This document shows, one piece after another, positions 1 through 8,773 of a stretch of DNA of 64,000 nt. The stretch comes from Clostridium chauvoei (GTDB lineage Bacteria > Bacillota > Clostridia > Clostridiales > Clostridiaceae): positions 2,676,660 to 2,740,659 of the forward strand of contig NZ_CP018624.1 in the NCBI RefSeq assembly GCF_002327185.1, read 5' to 3'. A model generated the notes under the pieces. It saw only the letters and a program-made list of their open reading frames with translations. It did not search any database and was not told the origin of the DNA. The number at the start of each line of letters is the position of its first letter. Positions within the stretch are counted from its first letter, which is position 1. The translations under genes and the position numbers were made by a program.

Positions 1-1269
1 AAAAACAAAATTCCCATCTGTAATTATAGTATTATATCCCTTTAATAATAAAATTATATTATTTGCTTTTGCATACTCTTTGGCTATCTCTATTCTATTA
101 CTTTCTATTTCCTTAATTGATTTACCTACTAATCTAGCCATTTCTCCTGGGTGAGTAGTAAAAATTGCCCTTTCTTTTAAAGGCTCTAGTAAGTTTTTGT
201 TTTCTGCTATTATATTTATTCCTTCGGCATCTATAACTATCGGTTTTTGAGTTTCATAAATAACTTTTTCTAATAGTTCCTTTGCTTTTTCTTCACCTTT
301 AAGTCCTGGTCCAAAGGCAATAGCATTGGAATTATTCAAGATATTTTCTATTTCCATTTCATCATTAATATCTATTGTCATCGCTTCTACTAACTTAGTG
401 CTTAAAATATCTTGAACATATCTTGAAGAAATTAAAGTTGTTAACCCAGCTCCAGTTTTTAAACAAGCTTCTGTAGTTATATACGCAGCACCAGTGTACC
501 CTCTAGCCCCAGCAATTATAACAGCCTTTCCATATGATCCCTTGTGTCCGTATAAATTCCTTTTATTTAACATGTATGAATAATCTTTTTTATCTAGGGT
601 TACTATTTTTACATTATGCATATCTTTAACAGCCTTTGGTATCCCTATGGAAATTATCTCTAATTCCCCTAAATATTCTAAAGCTCTATACTCAATAAAT
701 CCCTTCTTAATAACTTCAAACGTGTATGTAATATCAGCTTTTACTGCATTTCCCATAGAAATTCCTGTATCAGCATTAATTCCTGATGGCACATCTACAG
801 ATATCTTAAAAGCTTTACAATTGTTTATTGTTCTAATTATATTTATATAAAAATCATTAAGATTTCTATTAAGTCCCACACCAAAAATACAATCCACAAC
901 AATGTCGCATTTATTTAACATATTTTGTAACATATTAATCTTTTCATTATTTTGTATATACTCTAGAGAACATTTCATTTCTTTTAATATTCTTAAATTA
1001 GTATTAAAATCATCAGTATATTTATTTTTTTCATTAACTATAATTACTTTAACAGACTTTTCTTGTAAAATTAACTTTCTTGCTATTGCTAATCCGTCAC
1101 CACCATTGTTTCCTCCCCCACAAATTACAAGAAAATTTTCAGCTTTTCCTTTAATTCTATTTGCTACTTCATGAGCTGCATTTTCCATTAACACTATACT
1201 TGGAATCCCTATATTATCTATAGTATATTTATCTAATTCCTTGCATTTATTAACTGGTAATATATACAT
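1..1269 (-). CDS. nnr: Bifunctional NAD(P)H-hydrate epimerase / ADP-dependent dehydratase, 3' end outside window
   Basis: Open reading frame of 423 codons running off the left edge. It begins at ATG 1269 with a GGAGG site lying inside the end of acpS; only one base separates the acpS stop from this start, so the two are translationally coupled. The N-terminal YjeF_N domain (about residues 1-210) carries the glycine motif GGGNNGGDG near residue 50. The C-terminal ribokinase-like dehydratase domain follows from about residue 235, with GHKGSYGK, AFGPG and THPGE. The family repairs hydrated NADH/NADPH: the epimerase interconverts the R and S forms and the dehydratase restores the S form using ADP. 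Family members are about 500 residues, so roughly 75-80 C-terminal residues are missing here. The acpS-nnr pairing is common in Firmicutes. Confidence 0.9.
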   Translation of the reverse strand, partial: MYILPVNKCKELDKYTIDNIGIPSIVLMENAAHEVANRIKGKAENFLVICGGGNNGGDGLAIARKLILQEKSVKVIIVNEKNKYTDDFNTNLRILKEMKCSLEYIQNNEKINMLQNMLNKCDIVVDCIFGVGLNRNLNDFYINIIRTINNCKAFKISVDVPSGINADTGISMGNAVKADITYTFEVIKKGFIEYRALEYLGELEIISIGIPKAVKDMHNVKIVTLDKKDYSYMLNKRNLYGHKGSYGKAVIIAGARGYTGAAYITTEACLKTGAGLTTLISSRYVQDILSTKLVEAMTIDINDEMEIENILNNSNAIAFGPGLKGEEKAKELLEKVIYETQKPIVIDAEGINIIAENKNLLEPLKERAIFTTHPGEMARLVGKSIKEIESNRIEIAKEYAKANNIILLLKGYNTIITDGNFVF

Positions 1270-1270
1270 T

Positions 1271-1642
1271 TTACATATCCTCCAATATAGCAAAAGCAAT
1301 TGCTGATGTATTGTTATGAGATATAGATATATTTAATTTGAAAGAGCTCACTTTTAATATTTTTATTATATTTTCATTTAAAGTAGCTATTGGTTTCCCA
1401 AGCTCGTCCCTCAACACTTCAATATCCTTAAGTGAAAAACTCCTTACTCCTGTTCCAATGGCTTTGCTTATAGCTTCCTTTGCCGCAAAATTCCCCGCTA
1501 TAACTTCCGCTCTCATATTTTTGCTCTTAAAAAGCTCTAATTCTTTTTTTGTAAATAATTTTTCTACAAAACCATTAGTGTTATTTATAGCTTTTTCAAT
1601 TCTAGCTATTTCAATAATGTCTGTCCCTACCCCTATAATCAT
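1271..1642 (-). CDS. acpS: Holo-[acyl-carrier-protein] synthase
   Basis: 123 residues, the usual length of AcpS. It transfers the 4'-phosphopantetheine arm of coenzyme A to a serine of apo-ACP, activating fatty acid synthesis in the cytosol. The two signature motifs are present: GTDI near the N-terminus (metal-binding Asp8) and NFAAKEA (Glu56). Start at ATG 1642 is preceded by AGAGGTG at good spacing. The gene is directly upstream of nnr with a one-base gap, forming a two-gene unit. Confidence 0.95.
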   Translation of the reverse strand: MIIGVGTDIIEIARIEKAINNTNGFVEKLFTKKELELFKSKNMRAEVIAGNFAAKEAISKAIGTGVRSFSLKDIEVLRDELGKPIATLNENIIKILKVSSFKLNISISHNNTSAIAFAILEDM

Positions 1643-1769
1643 CTAATCACCTCTAAAACTACCTTACTATTAAATAAAATATTTTTATTATTCCCGATAC
1701 ATTTTTAATTATATATGATTATAAGAATAATTTACAATTTACCAATATTGTAAAACTCTAGCTTATTCT

Positions 1770-2099
1770 TTAAATTACTCCTTGAAGTTCTAATACTCTG
1801 TCAAAATCATAAACATATTCATCTACATATTCTCCCAACACATCTACTAAATGTATTGGTGAAACTTGATTCTTATAAAGTAAGTCTAAAAGTTTACTAA
1901 CTTTTTGTTTATCATTTGATATAAGACTAATATCATCTCTTTCAATGTTAATTACTTGTCCATCTTCAACGACTTGTCTTTCCACTTCAATACCAAATGC
2001 TTGATTTCCTCTAAAAGAACTACTAAACAACCTATAAAAATATTTATGTTCTCTATTATCTTCTGTTCTAACACTCAATAAGCTATCAACAATATTCAT
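1770..2099 (-). CDS. Hypothetical protein, possibly DUF6514 family
   Basis: 109 residues, soluble, acidic, with no signal peptide or membrane segment. The pattern (an FYRLF...GNQAFGIEVE stretch, then a region ending in a PIHLVDVLGEYVDE helix) recalls the small clostridial DUF6514 family. That assignment is from memory and not proven. It is transcribed on its own, divergent from the flavodiiron gene, with about 130 bp before acpS. I see no catalytic motif and assign no function. Confidence 0.7.
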   Translation of the reverse strand: MNIVDSLLSVRTEDNREHKYFYRLFSSSFRGNQAFGIEVERQVVEDGQVINIERDDISLISNDKQKVSKLLDLLYKNQVSPIHLVDVLGEYVDEYVYDFDRVLELQGVI

Positions 2100-2403
2100 A
2101 TCCTTTCCCCCTTAATAACCCTATTTAGTGAGAATTTAATAACTCACAAATAAACAATATCACACCTAATCTCAAAACTATGTCAAACATTGTTTCCAAG
2201 TTAGTTAAAATGTTTTTCTATTTTCCTACATATTTTTTTCTCTTTCAACTTTTTTATGACATAATATCACATATTTGTAATTTTATTACTCTGGTTTTAC
2301 TCTTTTGTTGTCGAATAATAAATAAAAGTCGATAAATTGTACATACTTTAAGAGTGATGAAATATTAAAAACTTTTGTTATTTTACTTATTCTTCCATTG
2401 ATA
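2100..2403. other. Intergenic region between divergent genes
   Basis: About 300 bp of AT-rich DNA between the small unknown gene on the minus strand and the flavodiiron gene on the plus strand. I see no open reading frame with a ribosome site and no strong hairpin. It presumably holds the promoter of the minus gene, which I cannot place with confidence. Confidence 0.4.
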
Positions 2404-2432
2404 TTGTCAATAATTAGTCATATAATTATATT
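2404..2432 (+). promoter_or_regulatory. Sigma-A-like promoter of the flavodiiron gene
   Basis: TTGTCA (2404-2409), 17-bp spacer, TATATT (2427-2432), about 48 bp before the ATG at 2480. One mismatch to consensus in each box. Confidence 0.6.
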
Positions 2433-2479
2433 GAAATAATCGTTATTAATTAATATTAATTACAAGGTAGGTGCAATTT

Positions 2480-5119
2480 ATGAAATCCTTAGAACTAAAA
2501 AAGGATATCCACTGGGTGGGTGCTTTAGATCCTAATTTAAGAATATTTGATATTATCATGTACACTCCATATGGAACTACTTATAATTCATATGTTGTTA
2601 AAGGTAGTGAAAAAACAGCTATTTTTGAAACTGTTAAAGTAGAATTTTTTGAAGAATATATTTCTAGATTAAACGATTTAGGTGTTGATACTAAAAAGAT
2701 AGATTATATAGTAGTTGATCATACCGAACCAGATCATGCGGGGTCAGTAGCTAAGATATTAGAACTTTCTCCTAATGCAAAGGTTGTAGGTTCTTCAATA
2801 GCTATTAAATTCTTAAAGAAAATTACTAATACTGAATTTGAATATATTACTGTTGGAGATGGTGATACTCTAAGCTTAGGAAATAAAACATTACAATTTA
2901 TTTCAGCCCCATTCCTGCATTGGCCTGATTCAATTTATACTTATATTCAAGAAGATGAAGTATTAGTTACTTGTGACTCTTTTGGTTCACATTATTCTTC
3001 TCCTTCTATAATTAATAGTAAAATTGAAAATGAAGAGCATTATATGGATGCATTAAAATATTATTATGACTGTATTTTTGGTCCATATAAGCCTTATGTA
3101 CTAAAAGCAATAGATAAAATTAAAGATTTAAAAATAGATATGATTTGTCCAGGACACGGGCCTGTACTTGTTGAAAATCCTATGAAAATAGTGGAAACTT
3201 ATAAAGAATGGAGTACACCAATTCCAAAAAGAGCTGATGGTAAAAAAATAGTTACTATTCCTTATGTATCCGCTTATGGCTATACTGAACAAATAGCTCA
3301 AAAGATAGCTAGGGGTATAGAATCTTGTGGTAATATCGAGGTTAGATTATTTAATGTTACTTATAGTGAAATGGGAGATATTATAGGAAGTATTGGCGAA
3401 TCAGATGGTTTATTATGCGGTTCTCCTACAATAGTAGGTGAATTACTAGAACCTATCCGTGATATACTTTCAAAATTAAACCCTGTTGTTCATGGTGGAA
3501 AACTTGCTGCTGCTTTTGGATCTTATGGTTGGAGTGGTGAAGCTATTCCTAGAATGGAAACTAGATTTAAGGAATTAAATTTAAAAATCTATGGTCCAAG
3601 TTTAAAAATAAACTTTAAAGCAAGTGATTCAGAACTTCAAGAAGCTTTTGATTTTGGAGTAGGCTTTGGTGAAACTCTTTTAGGTAATAAAGAATTTACT
3701 CCTTATGTAGATAATAAATCTGATATAAAAGAAATTTCTGGAGATGGTGAACTTAAGCTATGGAAATGTGTAATATGTGGAGAAATTTTTGAAGCAGAAG
3801 TTGTTCCTGAAATTTGTCCTGTATGTGGAGCTGGTAGTGATCAATTTATAGAAGTAGAAAGACCACAATCTATTCCTTCTATAGATAGAGAAGAAAATTA
3901 CGTAATTATAGGTAATGGGGCTGCTGGTTTCTATGCTGCAAGAGCTATAAGAGAAAGAAATGCTAAGGGTATTATAACTCTTATATCTAATGAATCTGAG
4001 CATTCATATATAAGAACTCAACTTTCTGATTTAATATCTGAAGATAGTGATGATCAATTCTATCTTGTTGCATCAAATTGGTATAAAGAAAATAACATAA
4101 ATGAACTTCTTGGTGTGAATGTAGATAGTATAAATAAAGATTCTAAAACTATTAAACTAAACAATGATAAGGAAATTTCTTATGATAAACTTATTTTAGC
4201 TAACGGAAGTTATAACTTTATTCCTAATACAAAAGTTAAATTAAGTGATTCATCTGAAATAGAGATAAATTCATTTAACTTTAATAAAGTAAATGGAATT
4301 CATACTATAAAAACGCTTAAAGATGTAGAAATAATAAAATCTGAATTACCTTCTACAAAAAATGTAGTTATAGTTGGTGGTGGACTTTTAGGCTTAGAGG
4401 CTGCTTGGGAAATTCAAAAACAAAACATTCATGTTAAGGTTATTGAATTATCTGAAAGAATTCTTCCTAGACAGTTAGATAATGATGGCTCTAAGGTGTT
4501 TAATAATATAGTAAACAACACTTCTGTTGATGTTTTACTTGGTGAATCTATAGATTATATATTAGCAAATGAAAATGGAGTTGAATCTATCATATTAAAG
4601 AGTGGTAAAACTTTAAATTGTGATATGATCATCTATTCTGTTGGTGTAAGAGCTAATACAGCTTTAGCTGAATCTATAGGTGTTAAATGTAATAGAGGTG
4701 TACTTGTAAATAATCATATGGAAACAAATATATCAGATGTATTTGCCTGTGGTGATGTTGCTGAATATGATGGTTGCTATTATGCTAATTGGCCTGCTGC
4801 TATAGAAATGGGAAAAGTAGCTGGTTGTAACGCAGCTCTTGATAAAATAGAATTCCAAAGATTTGTTTCTTCTACAGTATTTGTTGCTATGGAAACAGAA
4901 ATTTTCTCTGCTGGAACTGTAGATTTTAATGATGAAACATTAGAAAAGGTAAGTTCTATAAATAAAGTCAATAATACTTATACAAGTTTATTCTTTAAAG
5001 ATAATAAGCTTGTTGGTGGAATACTTATAGGAGATATATCATCTTCTGTTAAAATAATTCTTGGAATACAAAAAGGTGAAACAAAAACTGCTGTTTTATC
5101 TAAAGGAATAATATTTTAG
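2480..5119 (+). CDS. Flavodiiron protein fused to rubredoxin and NADH:rubredoxin oxidoreductase (class F type)
   Basis: 879 residues. The GTG at 2471 lies inside the ribosome site AAGGTAGGTG, so ATG 2480 is the likely start. Domains in order: metallo-beta-lactamase-like diiron domain (about 1-250) with ligands HxExDH (H81, E83, D85, H86), H147, D166 and H226; flavodoxin-like FMN domain (about 256-400); a short rubredoxin with two CxxC pairs (C430/C433 and C446/C449) only 12 residues apart; and an FAD/NAD pyridine-nucleotide oxidoreductase (about 474-879) with IGNGAAG, VVIVGGGLLG and the FAD-contacting FACGD. The family reduces O2 to water, or NO to N2O. With the electron-transfer modules fused, one polypeptide could run from NADH to the diiron site. 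This matches the class F flavodiiron proteins described in clostridia. Monocistronic, followed by a hairpin terminator. Probably cytosolic O2 defence. Confidence 0.93.
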   Translation: MKSLELKKDIHWVGALDPNLRIFDIIMYTPYGTTYNSYVVKGSEKTAIFETVKVEFFEEYISRLNDLGVDTKKIDYIVVDHTEPDHAGSVAKILELSPNAKVVGSSIAIKFLKKITNTEFEYITVGDGDTLSLGNKTLQFISAPFLHWPDSIYTYIQEDEVLVTCDSFGSHYSSPSIINSKIENEEHYMDALKYYYDCIFGPYKPYVLKAIDKIKDLKIDMICPGHGPVLVENPMKIVETYKEWSTPIPKRADGKKIVTIPYVSAYGYTEQIAQKIARGIESCGNIEVRLFNVTYSEMGDIIGSIGESDGLLCGSPTIVGELLEPIRDILSKLNPVVHGGKLAAAFGSYGWSGEAIPRMETRFKELNLKIYGPSLKINFKASDSELQEAFDFGVGFGETLLGNKEFTPYVDNKSDIKEISGDGELKLWKCVICGEIFEAEVVPEICPVCGAGSDQFIEVERPQSIPSIDREENYVIIGNGAAGFYAARAIRERNAKGIITLISNESEHSYIRTQLSDLISEDSDDQFYLVASNWYKENNINELLGVNVDSINKDSKTIKLNNDKEISYDKLILANGSYNFIPNTKVKLSDSSEIEINSFNFNKVNGIHTIKTLKDVEIIKSELPSTKNVVIVGGGLLGLEAAWEIQKQNIHVKVIELSERILPRQLDNDGSKVFNNIVNNTSVDVLLGESIDYILANENGVESIILKSGKTLNCDMIIYSVGVRANTALAESIGVKCNRGVLVNNHMETNISDVFACGDVAEYDGCYYANWPAAIEMGKVAGCNAALDKIEFQRFVSSTVFVAMETEIFSAGTVDFNDETLEKVSSINKVNNTYTSLFFKDNKLVGGILIGDISSSVKIILGIQKGETKTAVLSKGIIF

Positions 5120-5127
5120 TAAATAGT

Positions 5128-5166
5128 AAAAAGGAGTATAGGATAATTCTTATACCCCTTTTTTGA
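5128..5166. terminator. Bidirectional intrinsic terminator
   Basis: Hairpin with arms AAGGAGTATA and TATACCCCTT (one mismatch), followed by a T tract on the plus strand and, read in reverse, a T run from the A-rich left flank. It separates the flavodiiron gene from the convergent ssb. Confidence 0.75.
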
Positions 5167-5172
5167 TATTTT

Positions 5173-5531
5173 TTAAAGAACTTCTTCTTCTGAAGTATCT
5201 TCTCTTTCCCACTTTCTATTTCCTACAAATTTAAAATCTTCTGCCACTACCTCTGCTATATATTTTTATTTCCATCTTTATCTTCATAACTTCCAGTTCT
5301 TAATCTTCCACTTAAAGTTATATAACTACCTTTTTTCATATACTTACATACTACTTCTGCTTTTCTTCCCCAAAATGTAACTGGAATTAAGTCTGACTTT
5401 CTTGTTCCATCTTGTGATTTGAAATTTCTATCTACTGCTATTATGAATCTAGTGAATACCTTTTCTCCATTCTCTAATGTCTTAAGTTCAGGGTCTCTTA
5501 TTAATTTTCCTAATAATACTATTTTGTTCAT
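5173..5531 (-). pseudogene. ssb: Single-stranded DNA-binding protein, interrupted by an apparent one-base frameshift
   Basis: The open frame from ATG 5531 gives 91 residues of an SSB OB-fold (VLLGKLIRDPEL, FIIAVDRNF, VTFWGRKAEVV, GSYITLSGRL) ending at TAG 5256-5258 just after EDKDGNKN. The expected end of the family continues in another frame: translation resumes as IAEVVAEDFKFVGNRK to a TAA at 5173-5175. Adding one A to the run of five (T5 at 5263-5267 on the plus strand) would restore one 119-residue protein. The break is therefore a homopolymer indel: a real mutation, a slippage site or a sequencing error. If intact, the product coats single-stranded DNA in replication and repair. It is probably a second SSB, because it lacks the rpsF/rpsR neighbours of the housekeeping gene. 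Confidence 0.8.
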
Positions 5532-5645
5532 TTTTTATACCTCCTGAATATTTTATCTTTGATTATATCCACTTCTTATTTTTCTATTCAAATAGACAAA
5601 AGTATATTATAATTAAGTGATAAGTTTTATTTAGGAGGTATGAGA

Positions 5646-6632
5646 ATGGCAATTTTAGTTTGTGGCGGTGCAGGTTATATAGGTAGTCATATGGTAGCCG
5701 AACTTTTAGAAAACGGACAGGAAGTAGTGGTACTAGATAATCTTGCAAAGGGTCATAGAGACGCTTTATTAGGTGGTAAATTATATGTGGGAGATTTAAG
5801 GGACAGAAAAGTACTAGATAAGGTTTTTACTGAAAATAAAATTGAAGCAGTTATAGATTTCGCTGCAGATTCTTTAGTTGGTGAAAGTATGACTGAACCT
5901 TTAAAATATTTTAATAATAATGTATACGGTACAATTTCATTGTTAGAAGCTATGAGAGATTATAATGTTAAATATATTGTATTCTCTTCAACAGCAGCAA
6001 CTTATGGAGAACCTGAGGAAATTCCTATTTTAGAAAATAGTAAAACAGTTCCTACAAATGCATATGGTGAATCTAAATTATTAGTTGAAAAGATTTTAAG
6101 ATGGGCAGATCATGCTTATGGAATTAAATATACAGCTTTAAGATACTTTAACGCTGCTGGTGCACATATCAGTGGAAAAATTGGAGAAGATCACTCTCCT
6201 GAAAGTCACCTTATTCCAATTATATTAAGTGTTGCACTTGGTAAGAGAGATAAAATAATGATGTATGGAGATGATTATGCAACTGCTGATGGTACTTGCG
6301 TAAGAGATTACATACATGTTTCTGATTTAGCTTCTGCTCATTCATTAGCATTAAAAAGATTAATGAATGGTGGAGAAAGTGCTATTTATAATCTTGGTAA
6401 TGGTGCTGGTTTCTCTGTTAAAGAAGTAGTTGAAATAGCTAGAAAGGTGACTGGACACCCAATCCCTGCTGAGGTTGCTCCAAGAAGAGCTGGTGACCCT
6501 GCTGTGTTAATAGCTTCTTCTGAAAAAGCTACTGAAGAATTAAATTGGAAACCAAAATATAACTCACTTGAAAATATTATAGAAACTGCGTGGAATTGGC
6601 ATAAAAATCATAAAGATGGGTATAGTAAATAA
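5646..6632 (+). CDS. galE: UDP-glucose 4-epimerase
   Basis: 328 residues counted from ATG 5646. The upstream ATG at 5640 is only one base from the GGAGG site (5634-5638), so the second ATG at 7-base spacing is preferred. It interconverts UDP-glucose and UDP-galactose with bound NAD in the cytosol. Features of extended short-chain dehydrogenases: N-terminal GGAGYIGSH nucleotide motif, DLRD after beta-4, catalytic SSTAATYG and Tyr140-x3-Lys144 (YGESK), and an RYFNAAGA stretch. It is not in a Leloir operon with galK/galT. The aldose-1-epimerase-like gene 1.2 kb away suggests a loose link to sugar metabolism. Confidence 0.95.
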   Translation: MAILVCGGAGYIGSHMVAELLENGQEVVVLDNLAKGHRDALLGGKLYVGDLRDRKVLDKVFTENKIEAVIDFAADSLVGESMTEPLKYFNNNVYGTISLLEAMRDYNVKYIVFSSTAATYGEPEEIPILENSKTVPTNAYGESKLLVEKILRWADHAYGIKYTALRYFNAAGAHISGKIGEDHSPESHLIPIILSVALGKRDKIMMYGDDYATADGTCVRDYIHVSDLASAHSLALKRLMNGGESAIYNLGNGAGFSVKEVVEIARKVTGHPIPAEVAPRRAGDPAVLIASSEKATEELNWKPKYNSLENIIETAWNWHKNHKDGYSK

Positions 6633-6682
6633 TATATAATAATTAACTTATTATATGAAACTCCACAAAATTTTCTAAATAT

Positions 6683-6713
6683 ATAAGGGTAGAAGCTTTG
6701 CTTCTACCCTTAT
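6683..6713. terminator. Perfect hairpin between convergent galE and yihY
   Basis: 14-bp perfect stem with a 3-base TTT loop (arms 6683-6696 and 6700-6713), followed by an AT-rich, T-rich flank on the plus strand. Probably works in both directions. Confidence 0.75.
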
Positions 6714-6729
6714 GTTAATTTTTTAATCT

Positions 6730-7583
6730 TTATTCTATTTCCCATTGTCTTTTTCTCATTGCTAATACAGAATTTATTTCCGCACCTAGTATTAATATCA
6801 TAGAAGTAATATATAACCAAGTCATTAATACAAATACAGCTCCTAGACTTCCATAAAACCTCGAATAATTTGCTACATTATTTATATAGTATGAAAATCC
6901 TAATGAAACTCCAATCCAGCCTAATGTACTTATTATAGCTCCTGGTATCACTTCTCTCCATTTTCTCTTAATGGCTGGAGTGTACCTATATATACCTGCA
7001 AATATCCAAACCATCATAAATATTACTATTCCATATCGAGTTAAATTCCACAATGTTACTATAAGATCTTTAAATGGTAGTACTGATATTAAATAGTTTC
7101 CTATTACATCTCCAAATACTAACATAGCTAATGTTAAAATTATTATAAGTGCTAATGTAAATGTAAAAAATATTGCTACTATAACTCGTTTTACAAAAGA
7201 TCTATCTTCTTCTATATTATAAGCTTTATTTATACCTTTAATTACAGCTCTAAACCCAGATGAAGCTGACCATATTGTGATGGCTATGGATGCTCCTAAC
7301 AAACCTGTATATTGAGTATCAACTACCTCAATAACAATCTTAGACACAAGATCAAATACACTTGATGGTAATATACTCCTTAATCCATCTAATACCTCCA
7401 TAGAATTTAGACTACTAAATCCTATTAACGTCATTAAAAAGATTAAAAATGGGAAAAATGATAAGATTAAATAATATGCCAATTGTGATGCTAATGCAAA
7501 TATGTCATCATTTTTTACCTTAACAATAAAGTATATTAAAAAATCTACAGTAGATCTTTTTTCCCAGGCTCTTCATTTTTCAT
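6730..7583 (-). pseudogene. YihY/BrkB-family membrane protein, frameshifted near the N-terminus
   Basis: The long open frame (250 codons, 7482 to 6730) starts only at a TTG inside the conserved first membrane segment. The same frame continues upstream without a stop, reading STVDFLIYFIVKVKNDD and FALASQLAYY, the normal beginning of this family, back to a TGA at 7573. A good start, ATG at 7583 with GGGTGAT before it, lies in another frame and reads MKNEEPGKK before failing at an A6 run (T6 at 7557-7562 on the plus strand). One extra A joins the two frames into a protein of about 284 residues. The body has six hydrophobic segments, typical of YihY/BrkB. The family is often mislabelled ribonuclease BN; its function is uncertain. 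The gene may be broken, or the base call may be wrong. Confidence 0.8.
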
Positions 7584-7816
7584 TAAATCACCCATCTTTA
7601 TTTATTTATATTCTTTATTATTATATATCAAATAAAATATATTATAATTATTATATTTTATTTTTTGTACTATCATTTTCTATTTTATATCTTTTTCACT
7701 ATTTTATCTATTTTTCCAGGAAAATTTTACATATAAAACCTTTACTTTATTTAATAAATTTCCTATAGTATAATTTATATTATTTGAAACTATTTTTCTA
7801 TGAAAGGGTGTTGAAT

Positions 7817-8692
7817 ATGATTTATACTTTAGAAAATAACTCTATTAAAATTACAGCTAGTACATTTGGTGGAGAATTAAACTCTATTACAAGCAAAAAA
7901 GATAATACCGAATTTTTATGGACTGGAGATGAAAAGTATTGGAAATATCATTCTCCTGTATTATTTCCTATAGTAGGTAAAGTTAAAGATAATAAATATA
8001 GAGTTAATGGTGAAACTTTCGAACTTCCTCAACACGGCCTTGCAAGAACTCGTGAATTTAATATGATTGAAAAGGATGATAATCATATAGTTTTTGAACT
8101 TACTTGGTCTGAAGATACTTTAAAGGTTTATCCTTATAAGTTCTCTTTAAAGATTACTTATACACTTGTTGATAATGGTGTTATTACAACTTATACTGTT
8201 GATAATGTTGATAATGATACAATTTATTTCTCAATAGGTGCTCATCCAGCCTTTATGTGTCCTATAAAGAATAATGAAAACTTGGATGATTATTATTTTG
8301 AATTTAATAAAATAGAAAATTCAAAGATTATGCAATTAGGTAATACAGGCTACTTTATACACGAAAAGAAAGATTACTTAAAAGATACTAATATACTTCC
8401 TTTAAGTCTTGATATATTTAAATCTGATGCTTTAGTATTTGATGATTTAAAATCAACAGTAATAACATTAAAATCTAAAAATCATGATAGATATGTATCT
8501 ATGGACTTTACAGGCTTCCCTTATATGGCTTTATGGACTAAAGCAACAGGGGCTCCTTTTGTATGTATAGAACCATGGTATGGTCTTTCTGATTTTGCTG
8601 ATTTCAATGGTGAATTAAAAGATAAGATTGGTATAGAAAAGCTAAATGTTAATGAAAGTTTTGAGGCAAGCTATACTGTATCAATAAACTAA
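7817..8692 (+). CDS. Aldose 1-epimerase family protein (LacX-like)
   Basis: 291 residues. ATG 7817 is chosen because AAAGGGTG sits 6-7 bases before it; a longer frame from 7784 has no ribosome site. The fold family (galactose mutarotase-like) is shown by TLENNSIKI, the HSPVLFPIVGK segment, the QHGLAR histidine motif near residue 78, GAHPAF about residue 145, and EPW near the C-terminus. Relatives interconvert alpha and beta anomers of aldoses or of phosphorylated sugars; the exact substrate cannot be told from sequence. Monocistronic, ending in a long hairpin terminator. Cytosolic. Confidence 0.88.
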   Translation: MIYTLENNSIKITASTFGGELNSITSKKDNTEFLWTGDEKYWKYHSPVLFPIVGKVKDNKYRVNGETFELPQHGLARTREFNMIEKDDNHIVFELTWSEDTLKVYPYKFSLKITYTLVDNGVITTYTVDNVDNDTIYFSIGAHPAFMCPIKNNENLDDYYFEFNKIENSKIMQLGNTGYFIHEKKDYLKDTNILPLSLDIFKSDALVFDDLKSTVITLKSKNHDRYVSMDFTGFPYMALWTKATGAPFVCIEPWYGLSDFADFNGELKDKIGIEKLNVNESFEASYTVSIN

Positions 8693-8703
8693 ATTAAATA
8701 TTT

Positions 8704-8763
8704 AAAGAGATTACCTACATTTTAAAATTATTATATTTTAATGTATAGATAATCTCTTTTTAT
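8704..8763. terminator. Long bidirectional terminator hairpin
   Basis: Arms AAAGAGATTA and TAATCTCTTT enclose an inner stem built on TTTTAAAAT/ATTTTAA. A T run follows on the plus strand. It lies between two convergent genes and can serve both. Confidence 0.75.
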
Positions 8764-8773
8764 TTTCTTATAT

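Noticed and set aside
1338..1646. 102-codon frame opposite acpS
   Set aside because: It is a shadow of acpS on the other strand, with no ribosome site and a composition that mirrors the AcpS frame.
7502..7768. 88-codon frame upstream of the aldose epimerase gene
   Set aside because: Low-complexity Phe/Tyr/Leu translation of AT-rich DNA; it overlaps the N-terminus of the yihY gene on the other strand and has no ribosome site.
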